From contig JANXTQ010000028.1 of the NCBI GenBank assembly GCA_025352305.1, positions 1-6,708 of the forward strand: DNA of 6,708 nt. The letters are read 5' to 3'. Position numbers and translations under genes: made by a program. Below the pieces are notes generated by a model, which worked only from the letters and a program-made list of their open reading frames with translations, was not told the origin of the DNA and ran no database searches. The stretch is from Actinomycetes bacterium. Lineage in GTDB: Bacteria; Actinomycetota; Acidimicrobiia; Acidimicrobiales; RAAP-2. Shown piece after piece: positions 1-5,602 of the stretch; within the stretch, counting starts at the first letter, position 1; the number at the start of each line of letters is the position of its first letter.

Positions 1-2
1 CT

Positions 3-113
3 CTGGAGGAACTGAGTGAGCGCTGGACGTCGAACTTTGACGCCACGCCCGCTGATGCAACGATCGCGGACACGCTGTACAGCGCGTGGTTGCGCGCCGT
101 GGAGCGTAGTTAA
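3..113 (+). CDS. 3' end of an unidentified protein-coding gene (truncated by window edge)
   Basis: Reading frame 3 is open from the window edge to a TAA stop at 111-113. It encodes the last 36 residues of a protein, beginning LEELSERW and ending AWLRAVERS. The composition (acidic and aliphatic residues, ending in an amphipathic stretch) looks like a genuine helical C-terminus, and the other two plus-strand frames hit stops within the first 20 bases. I do not recognise the family from this fragment. The gene converges on alaC, with 76 bases between the two stop codons. The start and most of the gene lie outside the window, so the call rests on one open frame and on the convergent layout. Confidence 0.5.
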   Translation: MEELSERWTSNFDATPADATIADTLYSAWLRAVERS

Positions 114-154
114 TTTCGTCGCTCTGAGACCGCACGAACTATCCAGCAGTTGAT

Positions 155-190
155 GTCACTGCCGGGACCGCTGCGCACTTGGGCGGTGAC
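155..190. terminator. Inverted repeat between convergent genes; possible bidirectional terminator without a T-tract
   Basis: GTCACTGCC at 155-163 can pair with GGCGGTGAC at 182-190, giving a nine-pair stem with one G-T pair and an 18-base loop. It lies just past the alaC stop codon (190-192, read on the minus strand) and 41 bases after the stop of the incoming plus-strand gene. That is where a shared terminator is expected. No run of T follows on either strand, so it is not a classical intrinsic terminator. A competing hairpin (143-150 with 158-165, one mismatch, 7-base loop) uses part of the same sequence. Confidence 0.35.
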
Positions 191-1392
191 TAGTTCAACT
201 TCGTGAGCGCGCGTTTCAGTTGGCGCACCGCTTGGTGCGTGCGCAACTCGTTTTCAATCAAGCTGAAGCGAACGTGTGAGTCGCCACCGTCACCAAAGCC
301 AATCCCGGGACTGGTCGCCACGTCGCCGGCGTCGACGAGAAAAGTGGAGAACTCGAGAGAGCCCATGTCGCGATACGGCTCGGGAATCGGCGCCCAGACG
401 AACATGGATCCTTGGGGTTTTTCGACGTGCCAGCCAATTCGATCGAGTCCCTCAATCAACGTGTCGCGACGAGACTGATAGATCGTGTTCAGTTGTTGGG
501 GATAGTCCACCGCTTCGTTCATTGCGACAATGGCCGCAATCTGAATCGGTTGAAAGGTGCCGTAATCGAGGTAGCTCTTTAGTTTGGTGAGCGCTGCAAC
601 AATTTCGGCGTTGCCGACCATGAAGCCCACGCGCCAACCGGCCATTGAAAAGCTTTTGGTCAACGTGTAGAGCTCGACGCAGCACTCCTTAGCGCGCGGA
701 ACTTGCAAGATGGACGGCGGCCGATATCCGTCAAAGCCAAGATCGGCGTAGGCGAAGTCGTGAACGACAATAACTTCGTGTTCGAGTGCGAAGCCCACCA
801 GTCGCTCCATGAAGGCCAGATCCACGCAGGCCGTCGTGGGATTGTGCGGAAATGAACACACGATGACGCGTGGCTTGGGCCACGCGCGCTGCCACGCGTC
901 GAGCAGTCCTTCAAAAAAACTGTCGCCCGGAGTCTCGGCCGAATTCGACGAGGGATCGTGCATGGGCACCGTGACGATTTGGCCACCCGCAAACAGCGGA
1001 GCGTAAATATGTATGGGATAACTCGGACTCGGCACAATGGCGGTGTCGCCACGATCAATGAGCACCCACATCAAGTGGCTGAGCCCCTCTTTGGCACCAA
1101 TGGTCGTAACAACTTCAGTATCGGGGTCAAGGTCAACATCAAAGAGTCGTTTGTAGCGACTGGCAATGGCGAGGCGTAGGTGTGGAATTCCTCGGCTCGC
1201 GCTGTAGCGGTGATTACGCGGATTCTGTGCGGCCTCCGCGAGTTTCGCCACGGCAATATCCGGACTCGGTAGATCCGGATTGCCGAAGCCAAAGTCGACC
1301 ACGTCGCGACCCGCACTTCGTGCGGCGGCCTTGGCGCCATTGATCGCCGCAAATACGTAGGGCGGCAAGCCGCCAATGCGACGAAACTCCAT
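190..1392 (-). CDS. alaC: AlaC-type alanine/glutamate-pyruvate aminotransferase (PLP, class I/II)
   Basis: A cytoplasmic PLP-dependent aminotransferase of fold type I, 400 residues against about 412 in E. coli AlaC. The expected reaction is interconversion of pyruvate plus glutamate with alanine plus 2-oxoglutarate. Family landmarks in order: RRIGGLPPYVF at 4-14, GNPD at 37-40, RYSASRGIP at 62-70, TIGAKEGLSHLM at 97-108, PSPSYPIHIY at 121-130, HNPT at 183-186, HDFAYAD at 211-217 (Asp212 for the PLP pyridine nitrogen), the Schiff-base lysine K246 in TLTKSFSMAGWRVGFMVGN, KSYLDYGTFQPIQ at 272-284, and the carboxylate-binding R375 in HVRFSLIEN. These runs closely match AlaC rather than LL-diaminopimelate or aspartate aminotransferases. 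The ATG at 1392 fits the family N-terminus. No clear Shine-Dalgarno precedes it, and it begins 9 bases after the LLM gene stop, suggesting coupled translation at the end of the operon. Substrate specificity within the family is inferred. Confidence 0.9.
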   Translation of the reverse strand: MEFRRIGGLPPYVFAAINGAKAAARSAGRDVVDFGFGNPDLPSPDIAVAKLAEAAQNPRNHRYSASRGIPHLRLAIASRYKRLFDVDLDPDTEVVTTIGAKEGLSHLMWVLIDRGDTAIVPSPSYPIHIYAPLFAGGQIVTVPMHDPSSNSAETPGDSFFEGLLDAWQRAWPKPRVIVCSFPHNPTTACVDLAFMERLVGFALEHEVIVVHDFAYADLGFDGYRPPSILQVPRAKECCVELYTLTKSFSMAGWRVGFMVGNAEIVAALTKLKSYLDYGTFQPIQIAAIVAMNEAVDYPQQLNTIYQSRRDTLIEGLDRIGWHVEKPQGSMFVWAPIPEPYRDMGSLEFSTFLVDAGDVATSPGIGFGDGGDSHVRFSLIENELRTHQAVRQLKRALTKLN

Positions 1393-1401
1393 TTCGAAAC
1401 G

Positions 1402-2085
1402 CTACTGGCTTTCGTTGTTGGCTCGGCGCCACGCGCCGAGGCGAGCGACGCTGGTCGCGGGAGAAAACACGGCCCAGGTGGAGCCGGCGTCGCGCAGTTC
1501 GTCCATCTGATGCTCGACGTCCTCACGCGCGTTACCCGCCCAGCTCACGGGTCCGTCCTTCGCGTGGACGACCAGTTCGTCGGGGGTCGAATTCCAAAAA
1601 TTAAGAACGGCGTCGAGTTCGCGCGCCAGTACGTTGGTCGCCGTCGAGCCAGCACCTACCCATACCTCCAAGTGCGCCAGTGCGGTGGCGGTCTCGGCGA
1701 GCAGTGTTCGGCGTTCATGAGCACTACGAACTGTCAGTCCGTACGCCACATTTTCCGCCTCACTCAATTTGTCCCCGGTACCGAGCGCCACAATCACCCG
1801 CGACGGCGCAATCAATGACAGCGTTAGAAACTCCTCCACGAGCACTTGGGTTCCCACCAGTCCCACGCGGGCGACCAGCGGTCCGAGGAACAAGGACCTT
1901 TCGCGTGCAGCGACGTTCGCCAGTACCGGAAACGGAGCGAGCGACGGACGTTGGCTCTCGCCCATGGGCCACAAGTGGTCGTAGGCAAAGACGCCGTCGA
2001 GTTGCTGTTCGCTGGCGCGCTGCGCCGCGCTCAGTGCATCACGGGCGTCACTTCTAAACGTAGGCAGCAACACCCCAATTTTCAC
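1402..2085 (-). CDS. Compact LLM-class (luciferase-like) flavin/F420-dependent oxidoreductase
   Basis: The 227-residue protein starts MKIGVLLPTF, the first beta strand of the luciferase-like barrel. It continues with DGVFAYDHLWP at 30-40, the typical strand-plus-loop of F420 or FMN-dependent LLM proteins, then LGPLVARVGLVGTQVLVEEFLTL at 67-89, and a glycine-rich LGTGDKLSEAENVAYGL at 101-117. VWVGAGSTATNVLARELDAV at 141-160 matches the late-barrel strand/helix usually seen as (P)xWIGGxS. Most family members have about 270-340 residues. Here the segment between the helix near 120-138 and VWVGAGS is very short, so part of the usual insertion and later barrel appears missing. The GTG start at 2085 overlaps the ROK stop in a GTGA tetranucleotide, and no good Shine-Dalgarno precedes it, so translation is probably coupled. 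In Actinomycetota these enzymes often use F420, but cofactor and substrate cannot be fixed here, and activity is uncertain given the shortening. Confidence 0.8.
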   Translation of the reverse strand: MKIGVLLPTFRSDARDALSAAQRASEQQLDGVFAYDHLWPMGESQRPSLAPFPVLANVAARERSLFLGPLVARVGLVGTQVLVEEFLTLSLIAPSRVIVALGTGDKLSEAENVAYGLTVRSAHERRTLLAETATALAHLEVWVGAGSTATNVLARELDAVLNFWNSTPDELVVHAKDGPVSWAGNAREDVEHQMDELRDAGSTWAVFSPATSVARLGAWRRANNESQ

Positions 2086-3056
2086 GTGAGGCGCTCACGT
2101 GCGAGCAACGCGGCGCCGACGGCGCCGGACTGTTCGCCAAAGTGTGAAGCCACCAGATGGATCTCTCCTCGCGCGTGAGATCCTTCAACGAGTGAAGACA
2201 GGTGACGTCGAGCAGCGCCCAGCAACAGCGTCGAGGCCTCAACGAGTCCGCCGCCCACGACGAAGGTCCCGCAGTCCAAAATGGCGGCCAGATTCGCAAT
2301 CCCGAGTGCGAGCCACCAACCGACTTCGTCTATGACGTCAAGAGCTTCCTCGAGGCCGCTCGCGGCCGCGGCGGTCACGTCTTCAGCTCGTACGGCGTCA
2401 ATATCTCCACCGCGTTGCGCCACCAAATTCGACAGTCGACCCGCGGCGGCGGCTTCACGCGTGAGTCGAGCAACTCCCGCGCCGGAGGCGTAACGCTCCC
2501 AACATCCCCGTCCCCCGCAAGGACACCGTGGTCCGCGCGCGTCGACGACCATGTGACCAATCTCTCCAGCGAATCCCGATCGTCCACGCACCAACTCACC
2601 GCCGGAGATAATTCCGCCGCCGATGCCCGTGCCGAGTGTGACCATGACAACGTCATTTACGCCGCGGGCGGCGCCGAGGCGATGTTCGGCGACCACAGCG
2701 CAGTCAGCGTCATTTTCACACACCACTCGCAGCGAGTTGTCCTTCGAACAAAGAAGCGCCGCAAAGTCCGCACCCGACGCACTGGGCAGGTTCGGCGCAA
2801 AAACCAACACGCCGTCACGCGACATCATTCCGGGCAGACCCACTCCAACAACGAGGTCCGATAGTTCCACGTTGTTGCGAGTTGCGAGTGCCGTGACAAC
2901 TTCGAGAACGGCCTGCGCGGTGGCGCCACCGGCGTAGTCGGCCGTCGCGTGAGGGGTGAGTACCCGTTCGCGATCAATAATTTCGCCGGAGTCCGCAACC
3001 GCGAGGGCCAGAACTTTCGTGCCACCGACGTCCACGCCGACAGCGAGCGCACTCAC
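2082..3056 (-). CDS. glk: ROK-family sugar kinase, probable glucokinase
   Basis: A 324-residue cytoplasmic kinase of the ROK family, the usual glucokinase length. It would phosphorylate glucose with ATP (or polyphosphate in some relatives) to glucose 6-phosphate. Visible motifs: the N-terminal phosphate loop DVGGTK at 9-14, GVGLPGMMSRDGV at 71-83 and FAPNLP at 86-91 as in bacterial glucokinases, END at 114-116 with Asp116 as catalytic base, LGTGIGGGII at 141-150, EIGH at 165-168, and the ROK zinc site formed by H168 with C178, C180 and C185 in CPCGGRGCWE. E187 would also contact sugar. VVGGGLVEA at 266-274 is the C-terminal adenosine-side motif. There is no N-terminal helix-turn-helix, so it is an enzyme and not a ROK repressor. 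The GTG start at 3056 overlaps the SRPBCC stop by four bases (GTGA), and the stop overlaps the LLM start in the same way. Sugar preference is inferred from motif similarity; ManNAc or fructose kinase activity is a less likely alternative. Confidence 0.9.
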   Translation of the reverse strand: MSALAVGVDVGGTKVLALAVADSGEIIDRERVLTPHATADYAGGATAQAVLEVVTALATRNNVELSDLVVGVGLPGMMSRDGVLVFAPNLPSASGADFAALLCSKDNSLRVVCENDADCAVVAEHRLGAARGVNDVVMVTLGTGIGGGIISGGELVRGRSGFAGEIGHMVVDARGPRCPCGGRGCWERYASGAGVARLTREAAAAGRLSNLVAQRGGDIDAVRAEDVTAAAASGLEEALDVIDEVGWWLALGIANLAAILDCGTFVVGGGLVEASTLLLGAARRHLSSLVEGSHARGEIHLVASHFGEQSGAVGAALLARERLT

Positions 3057-3493
3057 GCGAGAGACTCGGCCCGCGCCTTTAACTCACGCAGCGCTTGGCT
3101 CTGAATCCGTTGAGCGGCCCGCGACTTAATGAATCCCGGAATCGGCACCATGAGGTCCACCTCAAGGTCATAGAGCGCGTGCGTGGCGTCGCCTTGCGCC
3201 GTGAAGGTGTAGGAACCTTCGAGTTTGGTGGTGAGATCGCTCTTTATTTGGCTCCACGACAACGTGTCGGGTGCGCTTTCGTAGTCGTAACGAAGCGAGT
3301 AGGTCGACGACCGACCGAATGCCGCGGCTCGAAATTCGACGTCGCTGGCACGACCCTGCTCGTCGCGCGCCAGAATCGTCACACTCTTTAGGTCCGCCAC
3401 CCACAAGGGATAGGACTCAAAATCCGTCGCTACGGCGTAGAGGGTCGCGGGTGGGGCGTTCACCGTAATTGATTCAGTGGCTCGCTGGCTCAT
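3053..3493 (-). CDS. SRPBCC (START-like/polyketide cyclase-like) protein, Rv2185c type
   Basis: A 146-residue protein with the helix-grip layout of SRPBCC ligand-binding proteins. An N-terminal strand (ESITVNAPPATLYAVATD, residues 7-24) is followed by the characteristic YPLWVADLKSVTIL at 28-41. Several beta strands follow, including DTLSWSQI (76-83) and KLEGSYTFT (90-98), then YDLEVDLMVPIPGFI at 108-122, and a long C-terminal helix from about 123 to the end that closes the pocket. The pattern resembles mycobacterial Rv2185c (TB16.3). The fold binds hydrophobic ligands such as lipids; no ligand or reaction can be assigned here. The ATG at 3493 has a strong Shine-Dalgarno, GAGGAG at 3498-3503. 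It follows pimB by 50 bases and leads a chain of overlapping genes (ROK, LLM, alaC). The location between a PimB-like transferase and a glucokinase suggests an envelope lipid or glycan role, which is inference. Confidence 0.85.
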   Translation of the reverse strand: MSQRATESITVNAPPATLYAVATDFESYPLWVADLKSVTILARDEQGRASDVEFRAAAFGRSSTYSLRYDYESAPDTLSWSQIKSDLTTKLEGSYTFTAQGDATHALYDLEVDLMVPIPGFIKSRAAQRIQSQALRELKARAESLA

Positions 3494-3497
3494 CGCA

Positions 3498-3503
3498 CTC
3501 CTC
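3498..3503 (-). promoter_or_regulatory. Strong Shine-Dalgarno site of the SRPBCC gene
   Basis: GAGGAG on the minus strand, four bases before the ATG at 3493, is the best ribosome binding site in the window. It fixes the SRPBCC start. The next three genes downstream lack comparable sites, so it probably loads ribosomes for the coupled SRPBCC-ROK-LLM-alaC set. In the same 50-base gap a TAATCT hexamer (3515-3520, minus strand) could be a -10 element, but no matching -35 is visible. Confidence 0.6.
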
Positions 3504-3543
3504 AGTTGGTTGCCAGATTACGACAGCCGCGCCCTAAATACGG

Positions 3544-4680
3544 CTATTGGTCGTAAAGAGCGAGTTCAGCGCCCAGTGTGTGGGCCAAGCGAGACCATTC
3601 AAAGTGCGTCTCCGCGTTCTCTCGCGCCGCGAGAGCCAGGCGCTGACGCAACGACGGGTCGCTCATCAGTCGCGACATTGCGGCGGCCAAATCGTCCACA
3701 CTGCGCGCATTGTCCACGATTAGTCCGGTTTGTTCATTTATCACCGCGTCGTGAGAACCTCCGGAGCGTCCCGCGATTTGAGCCAGGGCACACGCGGCCG
3801 CTTCGACAAAAACAATGCCGAAACCTTCTTGCTCGAATCCGGCCCACCGGCTGCGACAGTCCATCACCATGAAATCGCTCGACGCGAGCCACGACGGCAA
3901 CTCGTCGTCGCTGATTCGTCCAAAAAAACGAACGGGTGCATCAAGGCGATGGGCTAAGCGCTCCAGGCGGGCGCGGTCGCGACCCGTACCGCCAATGGCC
4001 ACGAGCAGATTCGGGAACTGTGCCGACAGTTTCGCGCTCGCACGAATGAGCACGTCCATGCCCTTACGTGGAACAAGCCGCGAATAGGACGTAACGACGA
4101 GTGCCTGCTCAGGAAAATCGAAGTGCCGTCGCTGTTCGTCACGTTGCGCGCTCGTTAACGGTAAAAAGCGCGTCGTGTCAACTCCGGGCGCAATCTGAAT
4201 GACCGGCGCCATGCGCGTTGCGGCGCAGCGACGAGCTTCAGCCTCGGGGTAGTTGCCCGCGCAGATCGCCACCTTCGCACGGCGCAGTACGAATCGCAAG
4301 GAACTCGCCAGCAGTGGTATTCGAGCCGGAATGGCTACCTCAGCGCCGTGCAAGATAACTCCGAAGGGTCGAGAAAGAAAGGGTCCAATCAGTCCGAGCG
4401 GCCACGCCGGGTCGAGCAGCACAATCTTTGGATCGTGCCGAGAAATTGCTTGTTCAATCGCCCGCTTTGTTTTAAGCGATGGCCAAAAGAGCGTTCGTGT
4501 TGCGACTCGATCGATTATCAGATCAGAGCTGGCGTCAAATGTCGCGGCATCGGCGTGTGAGTTCGCTGTTAATACGGCGACCCGGCCCTTTTCCAGCCGA
4601 CGCCACAACTCGTAGAGATAGACCTGAATCCCACCGGTCTTCGGCGCAAAGTCATTGGTTACCAGCAGGTGATCGACCAC
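3544..4680 (-). CDS. pimB: GT4 glycosyltransferase, PimB-like phosphatidylinositol mannosyltransferase
   Basis: A 378-residue GT-B retaining glycosyltransferase of family GT4. PimB uses GDP-mannose to add the second mannose to phosphatidylinositol monomannoside at the inner face of the membrane. The N-terminal acceptor domain begins LLVTNDFAPKTGGIQ (5-19) with the GGIQ glycine loop, and HGAE is at 111-114. PGVDTTRF at 165-172 leads to the donor domain, with SRLVPRKG at 200-207 (R201 and K206 for diphosphate binding) and GGTG at 230-233. The MDCRSRWAGFEQEGFGIVFVE run (273-293) supplies the E-x7-E motif (E285, E293) and is distinctive of the PimB group, as is AGRSGGSHDAV at 303-313. The GTG at 4680 gives the family N-terminus but has no Shine-Dalgarno. 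A TAGCGT hexamer eight bases upstream could drive a leaderless transcript. The upstream gene ends 27 bases before. No other PIM gene is in the window, so the exact acceptor lipid is unproven; another GT4 mannosyl or glucosyl activity is possible. Confidence 0.8.
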   Translation of the reverse strand: MVDHLLVTNDFAPKTGGIQVYLYELWRRLEKGRVAVLTANSHADAATFDASSDLIIDRVATRTLFWPSLKTKRAIEQAISRHDPKIVLLDPAWPLGLIGPFLSRPFGVILHGAEVAIPARIPLLASSLRFVLRRAKVAICAGNYPEAEARRCAATRMAPVIQIAPGVDTTRFLPLTSAQRDEQRRHFDFPEQALVVTSYSRLVPRKGMDVLIRASAKLSAQFPNLLVAIGGTGRDRARLERLAHRLDAPVRFFGRISDDELPSWLASSDFMVMDCRSRWAGFEQEGFGIVFVEAAACALAQIAGRSGGSHDAVINEQTGLIVDNARSVDDLAAAMSRLMSDPSLRQRLALAARENAETHFEWSRLAHTLGAELALYDQ

Positions 4681-4688
4681 GAGCGCTC

Positions 4689-4694
4689 ACGCTA
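4689..4694 (-). promoter_or_regulatory. Possible -10 element (TAGCGT) for a leaderless pimB transcript
   Basis: On the minus strand TAGCGT fits the TANNNT pattern of actinobacterial -10 boxes and ends eight bases before the GTG of pimB. The gene has no Shine-Dalgarno, which is the arrangement expected for a leaderless start. No -35 match is present, and such hexamers occur often by chance, so this is only a candidate. Confidence 0.2.
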
Positions 4695-4707
4695 CCGCGC
4701 ACGCGCC

Positions 4708-4917
4708 TCAGGGCCGTTTGCTCAGCGCCACGAACTTGAGTCGCGGCACCAGTCCTTCACTAACGAAGAGATCAATAATCTGCGCGTCGGCGCCGTCCAG
4801 CTCCAAGCCATCGGGCTCTTGACCGAGCACGTAGGACACCAAGCAGTCCGCGCAGTCGGGTGTGGCTCGACGCACACAGTCGTTACAACTCACCGAGAGT
4901 TCAATTTCGTGGCTCAT
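4708..4917 (-). CDS. Small conserved-looking protein with CX2C-X7-CX2C motif, function unknown
   Basis: A 69-residue protein starting MSHEIELSV. Four cysteines near the N-terminus, C11, C14, C22 and C25, form CNDC-X7-CADC, a spacing that could bind zinc or an iron-sulphur cluster or act in redox. The rest is acidic and then hydrophobic, with LELDGADAQIIDLFVSEGLVPRLKF (38-62). From memory, similar small proteins (paired CxxC, then an acidic helix ending in GLVP) occur next to pimB-like genes in other Actinomycetota, but none has a known function. I chose ATG at 4917 because AAAGG lies eight bases upstream (4926-4930). An in-frame GTG at 4953 would add 12 residues but has no Shine-Dalgarno. There is no signal peptide or membrane segment. 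The thioredoxin-like gene ends 43 bases upstream and pimB starts 27 bases downstream, so all three are probably one transcript. Confidence 0.7.
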   Translation of the reverse strand: MSHEIELSVSCNDCVRRATPDCADCLVSYVLGQEPDGLELDGADAQIIDLFVSEGLVPRLKFVALSKRP

Positions 4918-4960
4918 ACCAATGACCTTTCGTCGACCGTCGAACTGTGCCACGACGCTG

Positions 4961-5416
4961 TTACATACCGGCGTCGATGAGTTCGTCGGCGACCTGTTCA
5001 GGAGAAAAGGCCAGCCCCTCTAAGACAATTCGACCCGGCCCGGGCGCCACGAGGACGTAAAAGGGCGCCGAACGAATGTCGAGGGCATTCCACAGTTCCT
5101 TCGCCAGTAATACCCGATGACGGGAATCGCTGAACGCCTCTACTTCACTCTCGTAGCGCGCAATGAGCAGCGTTGGCCACGGGGCGAGGGCCGCGAGTGA
5201 ACCGTTGTAAAAACTGCGACATCCATCGCAGTCCGCCTTGACTGCAACGACCACCGTTGGACCGCTCAGCGACCACGTCGTTGATACGTCGTGTGCATCA
5301 GTGACGTCGAATCGTTCGGGGACGACGCGTTGACGCGGAGGGTCCAGTGAACGCGGGCTCAGAGTTGTTCTTCGCTCAACGTTTCCACCGAGCGGCCGTG
5401 GCCACACCAACGACAC
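4961..5416 (-). CDS. Thioredoxin-fold protein with CxxC active-site-like motif
   Basis: A protein of up to 151 residues. The core GPTVVVAVKADCDGCRSFY (52-70) has the strand-then-CxxC layout of thioredoxins (C63, C66), with DG between the cysteines instead of the usual GP. RSAPFYVLV at 115-123 places P118 where the conserved cis-proline sits. EGLAFSPEQVADELIDAG at 133-150 is the final strand/helix region. Role: probably thiol-disulphide exchange in the cytoplasm, since no convincing signal peptide or membrane anchor is seen; the substrate is unknown. The start is uncertain. GTG codons at 5416 and 5407 are in frame but give a 58-base or 49-base overlap with the preceding gene and a low-complexity, arginine- and proline-rich N-terminus. 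A CTG at 5362 would form a CTGA overlap with that gene's stop and leave about 133 residues. The fold itself begins only near residue 36. Confidence 0.75.
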   Translation of the reverse strand: MSLVWPRPLGGNVERRTTLSPRSLDPPRQRVVPERFDVTDAHDVSTTWSLSGPTVVVAVKADCDGCRSFYNGSLAALAPWPTLLIARYESEVEAFSDSRHRVLLAKELWNALDIRSAPFYVLVAPGPGRIVLEGLAFSPEQVADELIDAGM

Positions 5417-5595
5417 GTGACCTGGTCGACAACTCGCGACACGACTTCGGGTTCCTCGACGGTCAGTTCACCGCCGACGGTGTAGTGATGAAAGGCTCGC
5501 ACCGTCGTGGTCTCGAGAACATCAAATCGCGTGAGGTTGCCGCAGGCGTTGCAGCGATAACGAGTAGGCACGGATGGCACCGTACCGGTTTTCAT
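5359..5595 (-). CDS. Small zinc-ribbon-like protein with two CxxC knuckles, function unknown
   Basis: A 78-residue protein with two CX2C pairs 43 residues apart: YRCNACGN (C15, C18) and VTCRWCGHG (C61, C64). Each is followed by Gly as in zinc-ribbon knuckles, and strand-rich sequence lies between (RFDVLETTTVRAFHHYTVGGELTVEE, residues 23-48). The fold prediction is a small zinc ribbon with an enlarged loop; nucleic-acid or protein binding is possible but unassigned. The ATG at 5595 sits seven bases after the PH-domain gene stop. An upstream in-frame start at 5706 would overlap that gene by about 100 bases with a poor-quality N-terminus, so I reject it. The 3' end overlaps the 5' part of the longest thioredoxin-like reading frame. 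I do not recognise a named family. Confidence 0.7.
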   Translation of the reverse strand: MKTGTVPSVPTRYRCNACGNLTRFDVLETTTVRAFHHYTVGGELTVEEPEVVSRVVDQVTCRWCGHGRSVETLSEEQL

Positions 5596-5602
5596 CTCGC
5601 GC

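Noticed and set aside
911..919. Homopolymer A-run inside alaC, considered as a frameshift site
   Set aside because: The aminotransferase frame continues with conserved motifs on both sides, so there is no sign of slippage or sequencing error.
1071..1526. A 151-codon minus-strand frame across the alaC start and the LLM end
   Set aside because: It overlaps two well-supported genes in a different frame and has no family resemblance.
2202..2864. A 220-codon open frame on the plus strand opposite the ROK kinase gene
   Set aside because: It lies wholly antisense to a gene with all ROK motifs, has a low-complexity Arg/Ser/Thr-rich composition and no recognisable domain; it is a by-product of GC-biased codon use.
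3477..3872. Plus-strand open frame of 131 codons across the pimB 3' end
   Set aside because: Antisense to pimB and the pimB-SRPBCC gap, Arg/Pro/Ser-rich and without a recognisable motif; most likely spurious.
3918..3927. A-run inside pimB, considered as a programmed slippage site
   Set aside because: It simply encodes the Phe-Phe of VRFFGRIS, and the GT4 frame is intact through the E-x7-E motif and the C-terminus.
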